From Chitinophaga arvensicola (GTDB lineage: Bacteria > Bacteroidota > Bacteroidia > Chitinophagales > Chitinophagaceae), in the NCBI RefSeq assembly GCF_900110835.1, contig NZ_FOJG01000002.1, positions 1,950,979 through 2,014,978 of the forward strand: a DNA stretch of 64,000 nucleotides, given 5' to 3'. Shown here one piece after another: positions 9,741-19,462 of this stretch; position 1 is the stretch's first letter; each line of letters opens with the position of its first letter. The notes below the pieces were generated by a model. The model was not told the DNA's origin and did not search any database. It worked only from the letters and a program-made list of their open reading frames with translations. A program made the position numbers and the translations under genes.

Positions 9741-10616
9741 TCAGTGGAACCACAATCCGAGGTAATTGCTAACATGCCCGGTGTGATAAGTCCTTGTAAC
9801 ATTTGTGCTTTCTACACCCGGAACAAGGAATATACCAGTACCAACAGCGGCTTCGGAATAGTAGAAGTGTGGTACCCGCTGTGCAGTGCTGTGCGTATTG
9901 CCAAAGAGGCCGTTCCAGGTCAGCGTTCTGTTGTAGTATTGATCGTATGTTTCGCCCGCAGCAAGCGTACCTCTTGGATCGTCCCTTCCGGCCGTACTCG
10001 TTGGAGTATAAGCAGGTAGTCCGCCACCCGCTTGTCCTACCGCAGGAATTCTGGCATATGCAGCAGTGAATGTCTGTGCATTTAACGCAGCCTGTTGGGC
10101 AGATACCGGTGGTGTTTCTGTGGTAATAGACAGCGTGGCAGGGCTGAAAGTATGGCTCCATCCCATATCTGCATAAGTAGATGCCTGGTATTGGGAGGGC
10201 CATGCGTCGGCTATCACCAGTTCACTTTCCGGCAGCGCTCTCGGATCACCAATAAGAGTAAAGGAGTGATGCGCTGTGGCATCCCACAGCCTGATTACCG
10301 GTTCGGTGGTGGGCCGGCTAATAAGGTAACTATGGGTAAGTGCACTGAATTCATTACAGGCACCTCCATGTGCGGCAATGGCGGAGGAGGCCCTGTTGAA
10401 GGCATCGGTAGCACTGGTGCCTTCCGCATCCAGGAAGGTAGTACGCAGGATATCCCTGGAAACATTGAAACGTGCCGTGCTTTCAGCACGGGTGGTTACT
10501 ACATCATTCGAAACGTTACCGGCATATGGCACGTTGTTTCTGGCATATGTAATCGCGCCCTGTGCATCCTCAAGTCGCTGCCTCACCCTTGGGGTGACTG
10601 CCACCTCTCTTGAGTT
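9741..10616 (-). other. Papain-like effector tip of TcC (residues 2189-2479)
   Basis: After the RHS core (ending FTDPTG) the protein changes to an unrelated 291-residue tail, as expected of a polymorphic toxin tip. The segment GGACNEFSALTHSYL, then HHSFTLIGDP, then ELVIADAWP gives a candidate Cys-His-Asp triad: C2275, H2304 or H2305, and D2325. The order and the hydrophobic-Asp-x-Trp-Pro ending resemble papain-like effectors such as the YopT peptidase (C58) group and the Pasteurella toxin-type deamidases. Whether it is a protease, deamidase or acyltransferase cannot be decided from the sequence. Residues after about 2350 are unrecognised. No immunity gene is adjacent, which suits a toxin aimed at eukaryotes. 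Confidence 0.6.
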
Positions 10617-13600
10617 ACCGGTAGGATCTGTAAAAGTGACCGGGTTATCTCCGGAGAAAAAATACAGATTGATCCCATCCACTGGTCCTGCCGGATCTGG
10701 CTTCAGCCAGCGGCCCTGCCAGGATACATAATATCGTGCGCCATAGTAATACAACCCCGTACTATCATCACATTCTTTTCCCGCATAGCGGTAATCCTTC
10801 CGGGACACTTCCACCTGGCTACTTCCGGCGATGATACTGGTACCGCCATAAGGAAAATATTCTTCATAGCTGATCAGCTGTGCAGTGGTATCTACCTCCA
10901 TCGACACGGAATGCAGCAGGTTGCTCAACTGCCAGCGCAGTTGCCGCGTACCGGGTGCAGCCTCTTTTTTGTTATCGTCCTGCTTCCAGTATTGAATGAT
11001 CAGCACACAATTGCCGCCATCCATTACTCTCAGCGTTTGCCTGTTCAGTGTGGTAGCGCCTCCTGCTTTCTCATATTTAATTTCATAATTGCCCAGGTAA
11101 ACTTTCTCTGTAATACTCACAGACCCGCCTCCATGCGCCACCAATTCACATACTTTGCGCACACGGATCTCATCACTGCCGTAGTTGTAGTAGTCGCTGT
11201 CATCCGGTTCCTGCGGCCGTTCAATGACGCCTGCTTTCACCAGGTTTTCGCAGCAGTTATAGGAAAGAGGCACCGCGTTATTGATCAGCAGCTGCCGGAG
11301 ATTCCCCGATGCGTCGTAAGTGAGTCCCTGCAGGCGGTTGGAATTATCTTCCACCGGCGTGTCCCGGGTCCATGATGAAGAAACGGCTGTATGACGGGTG
11401 CTTACCAGGTTGAAAGCATCATCATAACTGTATTGCTCCCGGTAATTTTCAAGCCCGGATTGATCTGCCGGCAGCTGACTGAATTTGCTTTGCTTAAAAT
11501 CGCCGTCGGCCACATTATTCCGGTAGGTGGTGGCAGTGATCCCCGGATGTTGACGGCCATTGGCAATGATCAGCCGGTACAGCGCATCATAGGTATAATC
11601 CGATACAGGTTCCACCTTCTGGTTATTGCTGAACACAATATCGATGCTGGCATCCGTCATCCGTGTGATATTCCCCACCGGGTCGTAGGTATACCCGATC
11701 TGCTGCAGCACATCATTGTTCTGTCGGGTGCTTTTCATCAGCAGCAGCCTGGAAGTGGTATCTTCATAAGTAAATGCCGTTCTCACGCCATTCGCATAAT
11801 ACACTTTGGTCCGTTGGCCATTCGCATCGTAATCGATCTGCGTTACTACAGGTTGTGTGGTTTTATCCTCGTAGGTAACGGTGACGGCATTAACCAGCCC
11901 CTGTACATCATAACCGGTAGTGGTAATGGTACTATCAGGGGTTTGCTGGGTGAGTGCCTGTCCGAGTGCATTGTAGGAAAACACCATATCGTAGATCTCA
12001 GGAGCCAGGGGCACAGATGCAGGATTGTTCCAGTCCGGCGGCAGTTTATAGTCTTCCGTGAGTTGCCTGGAATCTTTCAGTGAGTTGCCCTGTATATTGT
12101 AAACATAGCGGGTGCCTATGCCGGCCAGGTCATTCAATTGATAAATCTTCCCACGCAGGTTCTTCGCTGCGGCATCCGGCTGTGTTTCGCCATAGGTAAA
12201 TACCTCCGCCAGCGGGTATTGGTCAGCCAGTTCAACTTTATCCGCCGGGAGCATCTGTTTAACCCGGAGGGCTATACGCCGTTGCAGGCGGTCGTAGCTG
12301 ATCAGCTGGTTGTAGTTGCGTGGAGACCAGGACCATACCAGGTTGCCAAAAATATTATTCAGGTTGTATGGTTTACCTGCGTCAATACTGTCGGTCAGTA
12401 TCGCATCCTGTTCTCCCATCATATAACCATACCTGAAATTATAGTAGTTGGTTGCTTTTGTAACATTTGAATAATACAGTCGCGCATCAATAACGGTGGT
12501 AATCCTGCTGCTGATATCGGTAGCGTAGTATGCGGTGACACAGTTTTGCTTTAACAGTGCGGTAATTTGCGGAATAAAATTATTGAATGCCGTCCCCAGC
12601 TGTAGAACAAACCCACGTTCATAAGGCTGAAACTTCACAGTTACATATCCATCTGCGGAAAGATATTGTTTAAGGACGAGTTCATCCCACACCTGTTGCG
12701 ACGTAACCGCCGAACCCTGTACAATGGCAGCAAAGGCCGTATTAGCCACATATCCCAGGTTATCCTGAATTTTCAGGAACACGCTGCCCGTATTATCCCT
12801 GATCTGTATGGCTGGCGTATTGAAAAATGCAGCTGCTTTTTGCAGGGCATCCTTCTCATTGATCTGTTCCTGCGTAGGATTAGCAGGATAATTCGCCATA
12901 AAAGAGATGTAGTAGGGAGAGGTGATCACCGTATCATCCGGATCGTATGCCTTCTCCTCCCACGGTGTATATACGATGGAGCTGTAAAAACCTTTGGGAA
13001 AATCGGTGCGTATGGGTCTTCCCAGCGCATCATATTGTGTGATAGTGGGCGGGGGAACAAATTCCTTCACCAGGTCCTGTTGGGATTCATAATGCGGGGA
13101 ATCACTGTAATAGGGAAGATACAATTCGGCCACGCCTCCTTTGTTGTTGTAAACCACCCGGCCTGACGCCTGCCATTTATTTCCTGCCGCGAGTTGTTTA
13201 CTTTCAATGCTTCTCCCCTGTCCGTCGCTGTATTGAATCATTTGCTGGCAGGCGAAGGTACTGGTGCCGCCATTTATGTGATAGAAATCTGTCCGGGTGA
13301 GGGTAATATTATTCACCGGCTGATTATCCCGCTGGTAAGCATCCAGGTCATAAAAGAAATAAGTAGCTGCGCCTTGCAGATAGTAGGCCGGATCGTTGAT
13401 CACGTCATCGAAAGTAATGGGACCGCTGTCTTTGTTGGTGGTTCGCACCACGTATTCCGCAGGCTCACTGAGGTACTCATATAACCGCATAGCGCCCGTG
13501 TGAACACCTTCTTCGCTGCCGAATAAAGCACTTACCACTACATTTCCCAGCGGGTCGTATAATACCTGTGTAACGTTGCCGTTAATATCCACCATCTGTC

Positions 13601-16600
13601 GCAACTTCATAGCCTGGTAATCGCAAACGGCAGTTGTTTCATTGACATTACCGGCATCCAGGTATTCTTTGCAATCTGTAACCAGGAAGTAGTATGGATC
13701 GTAAGAAAAGGTGCTTTTTTTAAAGAGCGAAGAAGACGGATCTGCAAACGAATTTTCTGTTTTGGATAACTGGTAAAACGATGCAGCGGTGTTATTATAG
13801 TGTTGTACCAATCCCCTGTTGAACCAGTAACCGGTAGTTGTATCCAGGTAATAGCCGCCGGCATCCCGGATGATATCCGCTGTCATATTTTCACCAAACA
13901 GGTAGCTGATATTTGCGGCAGTAAACACAGCGTTCTGCTGATGGTGTATTAATGACCGTGACGACAACTGACCCAGTGGCAGCATGGCGTCCTGTGCTTC
14001 ATTCCAGAAGTATGCCTGCCCGATTGTAAGCTGTTGCGCCTGTAATATCTGAGGGGCTGGGATTGCCAGATAAGGAATGATCTGCTCAAGGGCGGTATTT
14101 ACCTGCGTTTTGATAGTGTCATAAGTGAAATAAGCGCCGCTGAGAGTTGGATGAATGATCTCAAATTGTTCCTGTTGGTAAAGTACACCCCGCCAACGGT
14201 AAGGCTGCTGACTGGTGGTATTGATATAGCTGTTTCGTTGAGCCGTTACCTTTAGCTGCTGTTGTTCGGAATAAACATGGCTGTCTGCAAAAGGCCCACT
14301 GCGCCTGGGGAGATACACTTTGCACGACAGCAATACGCTGCCGCAGAGCGGATCTACCTCCAGCGTAAAGTCCTGCGTAATGGCCGGATCAAGGGGTTCT
14401 CTTTCATAGTTGTAGCTGATACTCTCGCGGCTCTGCACTGCAAAAGAAGCATAAGGCTGATCCCCTTTAGGCTGTATCAGCAACACAGTTACATTGGAAG
14501 CATCAACGGTATATGGGTTTACTGATGCCGGCTGGTCATCATTGGCATATACTTCTTTATGCATCACGAAACCTTGCAGGGCTGCATATGCCTGTCGTAG
14601 TGTTGCTGCATCCGCCTCATAAATCGCCGGATCAAAAACGCTTGGGGGAAAGTTCAGTGCCTGCGGATCTCCCTGGAAATATTCCTGCTGATACTGCCGG
14701 ATGATGGCTTCATTCTCCAGGAAGGCGCCGGTATGACACCAGGTTTTGGTATAAACGGGAGGCACATACAATTCCTTGTTTAACCTGTTCACCGGAAAAT
14801 CCGGGTTGTCGGTGCTTTGCGTATACTCCAGCAAGGTTTCCGTATCCCAGGATTCAACAAAGCCGAAGCCACGGAACTCCCTGTCCACCGGATCGTAGTA
14901 ACCATCGTGATACTTATAGCTGTTAACGGTCTTCGTACCGGACAACACATCGTTTACGGTCATTTTCTCCACCACCTGCACCGGGAATCGCAGCCTGGTT
15001 ACCCAGGGGCGGCCTGCTCGTTTATCTTCCATGATAAACTTTGTGGAGCTGCAATACCTGATGGAGATAACCGCCCCCATATTATTGCTGATCTGGTTCA
15101 GCAGGTAAGGCTTCATCCCATCGCTGACAAAATCATAGTAGTAATGTACAGGTACGGGTAACATCTTCGAAAAAACCAGGCAGCTGGTGCCGTTGCCTTT
15201 TACATCCATGAAATGAATCTGATCCGACAGACCGTATTGGAAGGGAAGATTCACTACAATGGGAGGTGAGAAGGAATTACCATTCTGGTTGATGTAGATG
15301 GTAACGGTGTGGGAAGATACATACACCAGGTCGGTGGTACCGGAACCGTCTATATCTGCCAGGAACAGGCGGCTGTTATCCAGTTCGATGCCCAGTTCAG
15401 GGGCATTACCGAATGTAATCTTTTTTCCATACCGGCCGTAACCCAGGCATGGCCAGCATTCTACTAATCCGCTTGAAATACATACCCGGTGGGATAGCCC
15501 GTCGCCAAACATATCGGTGAAGGCTACCAGTTGCCCGGATGGATCAGCCGCTTTAACAGGGATACCATTTTCATTCTGTGTGATGCTTCCCTGGCGGAAA
15601 CCTTCCTTACCTGCAGAGGCGTAGATCAGTATCTCTTCTCCGGTAGCCAGCAGCAGATCACTTCTGCCGTCGGCATTCATGTCTGTCACTTCCAGGAAAG
15701 GATTGCTGCTATCAACAGCGTTATACGGGAATGACTGAAAGCTGCTCCAGCTCCCATCGTTATTATACTGATAGAAACCTCTGCCGGCTAGTAGCTCCAG
15801 CTGTCCGTTGCCGTCCAGGTCTACCAGGTAGGCGTTATTATCCTGTAAATTTCTTTCAATGGGAAAGGGCGCGGGGGATTCCGGCAATTTGTATTTGCCG
15901 TCTCCTTGCGGGGCGAGGTAAGTGGTGATATATTCGTTGCTGAAAAGAAATCCCGGCAAGCCTTCTCCGTTGAGGTCTACCGGCAAAAAGCCCTGTTCGC
16001 CCAGGTATCCCGGAATCGTATTACCATCCATTTCCAGCACTTCAAACACGGGCGACTCCGGCACATTAAACGGGGTATAATCCAATGCAAGCGCAGGCGA
16101 TGTTTTACTATCATAACTGCCGTCATCATTTTTCCTGTAGCCGGTGGAGGCCACATTTTTCAGTAACGACATCGTGACAATCTGTACCGGCTGATAGTGT
16201 TGCAGCGCGTCGTAAGTCAATGCGATGCTCTTCACCAGGCAAGGGGTTCCCAGTTCCTCAAAATGATGAAACAGTAATACCTGCTGACAAAGGCGGCAGG
16301 TGCGTATTTCGAAGCCGCTTTTATAGGAAGAGAAGGCGTCGGGGCGGTATGCCCATTCCCGTACAGGCGTATAAGGATCTGCATTTTTTTGATGAAGATC
16401 CGACAGGTCATATTCGCCATAATCGAAGATCATTTCGAATGCGTATTGTGCATTTCCTTTACTGTCGGTGTAGTTCCCGTATTTCACCGATTGCGGATAC
16501 CTGTTGGCTTCGTAGCTCCTGTTCACTTCATAGATAGCAGGAGGAACATTATGATCATTTTCCGCCTTATAGGTATACGCTATTTTATTTCCTTTTGCAT

Positions 16601-17180
16601 CTGTTGATGTATCCGGGAACCACTGAAATATCTGTGTATGATCGGCCGGATGCGTGATACGGGAATTGCTGGCAGTACCAAAATCGGTTGTGGTATTATT
16701 CATGGAAATAACCCGCCACCAGGAAGTATGGTCCTTTTCACTTACCCATTGTTCAATGCAGGCATAGGAGCCTTGCACTCTTGGGAGGTATGCTGTTACC
16801 AACCAGCTTTCTCCATTGAGTTGCGCCACCCGCTCCGTTGTTTTCACCAGTTCCCCTTCACCTGTCAATGCGTAAATATCAGTTCCCATATACCTGGGAA
16901 TGCCCTTATTGGTGGTTCTTGTAATGCTGCTTAATGTCAATGAAAATCCTAGTCCGAATGCACTGTTGCCTTGTCCGGAGTTATAGGAAAGCGATAGTGA
17001 TGGCTCAAATCCTCTGGCCGGCGTTACGGGCAAAGGAATAGTATAACTACCGGTTCCGGAGAAAGCATCGGGCTGAAATGTATTACTGATACCACTTATG
17101 GCGCCACCTCCTTTAGGAAGGGTAATTTGAGGGACGACAATGCCTGACAATTCAGATGGAGAGTCTGTTGTTTTCATCAA
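9741..17180 (-). CDS. Single-chain TcB-TcC fusion toxin subunit, 2479 aa
   Basis: TcB and TcC, usually two genes, are one reading frame here. Residues 1-110 are an SpvB-type start (SGTGSYTIPLPVTPARGF, then SLSYNSGQGNSAFGLGF). FG-GAP/VCBS-like repeats follow at about 450-615 (DLDGNGQLELL, DMNADGRSDLL, DIDGSGTTDLV), then TcdB-middle-like sequence and a YD/RHS half up to about 2188. The RHS core ends with YRYAGKECDDSTGLYYYGAR and DPAGPVDGINLYFF, the TccC-type signature where the known family has an aspartyl autoprotease that frees the tip inside the shell. The last 291 residues are a variable effector (annotated separately). No signal peptide is present. The start at 17180 (MMKTTD) precedes the conserved region closely; the second Met is equally possible. 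The TcA gene follows after 40 bp. Fusion of B and C implies 1:1 stoichiometry without subunit docking. Confidence 0.93.
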   Translation of the reverse strand: MMKTTDSPSELSGIVVPQITLPKGGGAISGISNTFQPDAFSGTGSYTIPLPVTPARGFEPSLSLSYNSGQGNSAFGLGFSLTLSSITRTTNKGIPRYMGTDIYALTGEGELVKTTERVAQLNGESWLVTAYLPRVQGSYACIEQWVSEKDHTSWWRVISMNNTTTDFGTASNSRITHPADHTQIFQWFPDTSTDAKGNKIAYTYKAENDHNVPPAIYEVNRSYEANRYPQSVKYGNYTDSKGNAQYAFEMIFDYGEYDLSDLHQKNADPYTPVREWAYRPDAFSSYKSGFEIRTCRLCQQVLLFHHFEELGTPCLVKSIALTYDALQHYQPVQIVTMSLLKNVASTGYRKNDDGSYDSKTSPALALDYTPFNVPESPVFEVLEMDGNTIPGYLGEQGFLPVDLNGEGLPGFLFSNEYITTYLAPQGDGKYKLPESPAPFPIERNLQDNNAYLVDLDGNGQLELLAGRGFYQYNNDGSWSSFQSFPYNAVDSSNPFLEVTDMNADGRSDLLLATGEEILIYASAGKEGFRQGSITQNENGIPVKAADPSGQLVAFTDMFGDGLSHRVCISSGLVECWPCLGYGRYGKKITFGNAPELGIELDNSRLFLADIDGSGTTDLVYVSSHTVTIYINQNGNSFSPPIVVNLPFQYGLSDQIHFMDVKGNGTSCLVFSKMLPVPVHYYYDFVSDGMKPYLLNQISNNMGAVISIRYCSSTKFIMEDKRAGRPWVTRLRFPVQVVEKMTVNDVLSGTKTVNSYKYHDGYYDPVDREFRGFGFVESWDTETLLEYTQSTDNPDFPVNRLNKELYVPPVYTKTWCHTGAFLENEAIIRQYQQEYFQGDPQALNFPPSVFDPAIYEADAATLRQAYAALQGFVMHKEVYANDDQPASVNPYTVDASNVTVLLIQPKGDQPYASFAVQSRESISYNYEREPLDPAITQDFTLEVDPLCGSVLLSCKVYLPRRSGPFADSHVYSEQQQLKVTAQRNSYINTTSQQPYRWRGVLYQQEQFEIIHPTLSGAYFTYDTIKTQVNTALEQIIPYLAIPAPQILQAQQLTIGQAYFWNEAQDAMLPLGQLSSRSLIHHQQNAVFTAANISYLFGENMTADIIRDAGGYYLDTTTGYWFNRGLVQHYNNTAASFYQLSKTENSFADPSSSLFKKSTFSYDPYYFLVTDCKEYLDAGNVNETTAVCDYQAMKLRQMVDINGNVTQVLYDPLGNVVVSALFGSEEGVHTGAMRLYEYLSEPAEYVVRTTNKDSGPITFDDVINDPAYYLQGAATYFFYDLDAYQRDNQPVNNITLTRTDFYHINGGTSTFACQQMIQYSDGQGRSIESKQLAAGNKWQASGRVVYNNKGGVAELYLPYYSDSPHYESQQDLVKEFVPPPTITQYDALGRPIRTDFPKGFYSSIVYTPWEEKAYDPDDTVITSPYYISFMANYPANPTQEQINEKDALQKAAAFFNTPAIQIRDNTGSVFLKIQDNLGYVANTAFAAIVQGSAVTSQQVWDELVLKQYLSADGYVTVKFQPYERGFVLQLGTAFNNFIPQITALLKQNCVTAYYATDISSRITTVIDARLYYSNVTKATNYYNFRYGYMMGEQDAILTDSIDAGKPYNLNNIFGNLVWSWSPRNYNQLISYDRLQRRIALRVKQMLPADKVELADQYPLAEVFTYGETQPDAAAKNLRGKIYQLNDLAGIGTRYVYNIQGNSLKDSRQLTEDYKLPPDWNNPASVPLAPEIYDMVFSYNALGQALTQQTPDSTITTTGYDVQGLVNAVTVTYEDKTTQPVVTQIDYDANGQRTKVYYANGVRTAFTYEDTTSRLLLMKSTRQNNDVLQQIGYTYDPVGNITRMTDASIDIVFSNNQKVEPVSDYTYDALYRLIIANGRQHPGITATTYRNNVADGDFKQSKFSQLPADQSGLENYREQYSYDDAFNLVSTRHTAVSSSWTRDTPVEDNSNRLQGLTYDASGNLRQLLINNAVPLSYNCCENLVKAGVIERPQEPDDSDYYNYGSDEIRVRKVCELVAHGGGSVSITEKVYLGNYEIKYEKAGGATTLNRQTLRVMDGGNCVLIIQYWKQDDNKKEAAPGTRQLRWQLSNLLHSVSMEVDTTAQLISYEEYFPYGGTSIIAGSSQVEVSRKDYRYAGKECDDSTGLYYYGARYYVSWQGRWLKPDPAGPVDGINLYFFSGDNPVTFTDPTGNSREVAVTPRVRQRLEDAQGAITYARNNVPYAGNVSNDVVTTRAESTARFNVSRDILRTTFLDAEGTSATDAFNRASSAIAAHGGACNEFSALTHSYLISRPTTEPVIRLWDATAHHSFTLIGDPRALPESELVIADAWPSQYQASTYADMGWSHTFSPATLSITTETPPVSAQQAALNAQTFTAAYARIPAVGQAGGGLPAYTPTSTAGRDDPRGTLAAGETYDQYYNRTLTWNGLFGNTHSTAQRVPHFYYSEAAVGTGIFLVPGVESTNVTRTYHTGHVSNYLGLWFH

Positions 17181-17693
17181 ATAGGGTGTATTACGTTCCT
17201 TATGTAAAGTCGTATTGTCTTAAAACAAGTGCATCATCAGATCCTTACCTGTTGAGGGTATGATACAAAATGGTTTTCATAACAGTTATTTTGAGATTTG
17301 ATACAATCGGCTAACGATATCTAAAAGTAAAGTAAACTTAAGGATAAGTTTTTACTTCCAACAATTTATTTTTCCAGCAATTTATTTTAATAAAAAAATT
17401 TCGATTGGAATCCTTCCTTATTTTATATGCTTACAAAAGCACCCGGGCAGAGCATATCCATCGTACTTTTCTGAGAAAAAATATATGCCTAAACAACCCA
17501 CAGCAAAGGATTTAAAAGGCATCAATCCAGATCGTAAAAACGCATAAGGCGATCGACCTGCAATAGATCACTTCTCATCTCCCATCTCCCGTAACTAATA
17601 TTTCTATGTTATAAACATACCGGGAAAAATCCCGTATTAAGCAGATATATGGTTTCATTTGAATTTAAATTAACATCAAACAGATGCTTCCGC
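17181..17693. other. Intergenic region upstream of the Tc locus
   Basis: About 510 bp, AT-rich between 17290 and 17420, with no supportable gene. It must contain the promoter of the TcB-TcC gene, but I found no clear TAnnTTTG element on the minus strand. A short hairpin at 17621-17634 (CGGGA, AAAA, TCCCG) lies downstream of the 392-aa membrane protein gene and may be a weak terminator for it. Confidence 0.5.
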
Positions 17694-18872
17694 TCAGGAC
17701 CTGATCATCCATAAGTAATTCACCAGGTTAATTGTCAGCAGCACTATAAAAAGCAGCACTACATGCACACAGAAACCCAGCAAATTCCTGCCGGCTTTCA
17801 GCAGCCATTCATGTAGAATGGGTATTTTAGAGAATACGGTATGATAAATCAGGATCATCGTCAATACCAGCCCTATCAGTATCAGGAGCGACCTCCATTT
17901 ATACTCATCATTCACCGGTATAAAATAATACATAAGCAGCGCGCTTAACAATACAGGTACCATAAACTGAAACCAATACATGACCAGCTTATCAAAACTC
18001 ATGTTTGCCGGAGGATTTCCATAAGCATACCGGCGGCCATATATCCGATACCGGGGTGTAGCAATATATAGTGTAAAAAAGGACAGGTAAGCGCCGGATG
18101 CCCACACTGCCAATAAAATGCACATCAGCTGCAATAACATGGTAACTGCAATAAAAGCGATATGCTGGAAATTGTAAACAATGGGAACCGTAGCTGTCTC
18201 CATCAGCCCGGATGACCAAAAAAACAAGTGGTAGCTCCAATTGCTAAGCAGGTGAAAGTTCAACATATAACCTGGCCAGAAAAAAAGTACTATCGGATAG
18301 GTAAGCATAATGACTATAACAGCAGCCATTCCCCACCTCGTTTTCAAAAAGTCCCGGAATACCTCAAATGTTTTATTCCAGTACCAGTGTCCGGCAAAAA
18401 GAAGTAGGCAGAGCGCTAAAAGTATAAAAGGCAATAGCTTTTTTATTTCGTCTTTCACCCAGCTGTCGCCAAACAGATACCAGTCTTCGTTAATGGAATC
18501 CTTCACGGCGCCAGGTGAAACTCTTTCATGATAGGGCTGCACCATTTCCCAGGGTAAGAATTCAGCGTGGATATCGCGCTCTCCAAAATAGGTAAAGCTG
18601 CTCCATATCTCCCTCCGCCCTCCGGTCTTTACTATATAGATATGCTCTCCTATCAGCAGCTGCGTTTTTTTTATGGGAGCCGGGTTACCAAAGAGATTAT
18701 AAATATAGGTATCCTCTATAGGTACAAATAGTTTTCCCGCGATGGTGTCATCCGGATGTTTATCCAGATTAAGAAAAAACTTTTCATGATGAGGTGGTTG
18801 CGCTTTAGTGGGAAAAAAGAACAGACAAAAAAGCATTGCCAGCAGAGCCTGGATACGGATAGTCATGGGCAT
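17694..18872 (-). CDS. Polytopic inner-membrane protein, unknown function
   Basis: The 392-residue product starts with a cleavable-looking signal peptide (MPMTIRIQALLAMLFCLFFF, then PTKAQ), followed by about 130 polar residues presumably in the periplasm, then roughly six or seven hydrophobic segments from about residue 145 to the end. No catalytic motif was recognised. The gene stands alone with a TAnnTTTG element 33 bp before the start, so it seems to be a single transcription unit between the IS scar and the Tc locus. It is not obviously part of the toxin locus; a large intergenic gap separates them. Confidence 0.75.
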   Translation of the reverse strand: MPMTIRIQALLAMLFCLFFFPTKAQPPHHEKFFLNLDKHPDDTIAGKLFVPIEDTYIYNLFGNPAPIKKTQLLIGEHIYIVKTGGRREIWSSFTYFGERDIHAEFLPWEMVQPYHERVSPGAVKDSINEDWYLFGDSWVKDEIKKLLPFILLALCLLLFAGHWYWNKTFEVFRDFLKTRWGMAAVIVIMLTYPIVLFFWPGYMLNFHLLSNWSYHLFFWSSGLMETATVPIVYNFQHIAFIAVTMLLQLMCILLAVWASGAYLSFFTLYIATPRYRIYGRRYAYGNPPANMSFDKLVMYWFQFMVPVLLSALLMYYFIPVNDEYKWRSLLILIGLVLTMILIYHTVFSKIPILHEWLLKAGRNLLGFCVHVVLLFIVLLTINLVNYLWMIRS

Positions 18873-18904
18873 AGGAACAGGTATTGATAAAACCGGGTTT
18901 CGTG

Positions 18905-18912
18905 CAAATATA
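18905..18912 (-). promoter_or_regulatory. Bacteroidota -7 element (TATATTTG)
   Basis: Read on the minus strand, TATATTTG fits TAnnTTTG. It lies 33 bp from the start codon of the 392-aa membrane protein. No convincing -33 TTTG box was found, so support is positional only. Confidence 0.4.
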
Positions 18913-18922
18913 CATCGATAAT

Positions 18923-18941
18923 AGCAACTTTTTAAGTTGCT
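18923..18941. terminator. 8-bp stem-loop at the end of the Cys-rich gene
   Basis: AGCAACTT, loop TTT, AAGTTGCT form a perfect stem that spans the stop codon of the 116-aa gene. There is no long T-tract, so termination is uncertain; the stem also touches the left edge of the 67-bp direct repeat. Confidence 0.35.
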
Positions 18942-19282
18942 TCATGCCAATCATGAAAACAAAATCGACATTGACGCGCTGCGGGAGTTCTGGCAATTTT
19001 ATTACAAACCGGACAAAGATTTAAACATAATTCATCGCGATGTTCGTCCCAGATCCGGTTTACAATCCTGTCCTTCAGTGCTTCCGCTCCATCTGTTATC
19101 ATGGCGTGTATTCTGGGATGGTCACTTATCCATCCTTTTTCCTTCATTTTTGACAGGGTCGATTCGGATGGCATATAGAAATTATACAAAACCGTTCTCT
19201 TCGCCATTATTTCGTCCTCTGTCATAAACTCCAGGCAATATTGATAGATGTACGTTTTAAGTTCGGGATATAAAGTATCCAT
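18932..19282 (-). CDS. Small protein with C-terminal Cys/His zinc-ribbon-like motif
   Basis: The 116-residue product has a helical, charged first part (MDTLYPELKTYIYQYCLEFM onward) and ends in a metal-site-like cluster: CLNLCPVCNKIA, then QCRFCFHDWH. The spacing (two CxxC pairs plus His residues) suggests zinc binding. No known family was recognised and no signal peptide is seen. The last 22 codons plus flank are duplicated exactly about 550 bp away (19491-19557), showing that a paralogous copy once existed. It lies between a membrane-protein gene and an IS scar, so it may be accessory DNA. Function unknown. Confidence 0.65.
   Translation of the reverse strand: MDTLYPELKTYIYQYCLEFMTEDEIMAKRTVLYNFYMPSESTLSKMKEKGWISDHPRIHAMITDGAEALKDRIVNRIWDEHRDELCLNLCPVCNKIARTPAARQCRFCFHDWHEAT
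18939..19005. repeat. 67-bp direct repeat, copy 1
   Basis: Begins GCTTCATGCCAATCATGAAA and ends GGCAATTTTATTAC. It is identical over 67 bases to 19491-19557 and encodes the last 22 residues of the 116-aa protein on the minus strand. Confidence 0.95.
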
Positions 19283-19462
19283 TGATCTCTCTGTTATTTT
19301 TTAGTAAAAAAGTAAATAAAGATAAGAAGAGAAAAGTGTGCTATGCAATCAGATTAGAATGAACGGATAGCAAAGCTTAGTAGGTACTGATACGGGTAAA
19401 TGGTCAAACTATGGATTTGGGATATTAGAAATGAGCTACTCCCGCCAATACAAGGATATGAG

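Noticed and set aside
9701..9802. Upstream in-frame ATG extending TcA by 34 residues
   Set aside because: The extension overlaps the end of the TcB-TcC gene and has no family similarity; the ATG at 9700 fits the 40-bp gap.
11391..12083. 230-codon plus-strand frame
   Set aside because: Antisense to the RHS half of the TcB-TcC gene; long shadow frames are expected opposite a large gene.
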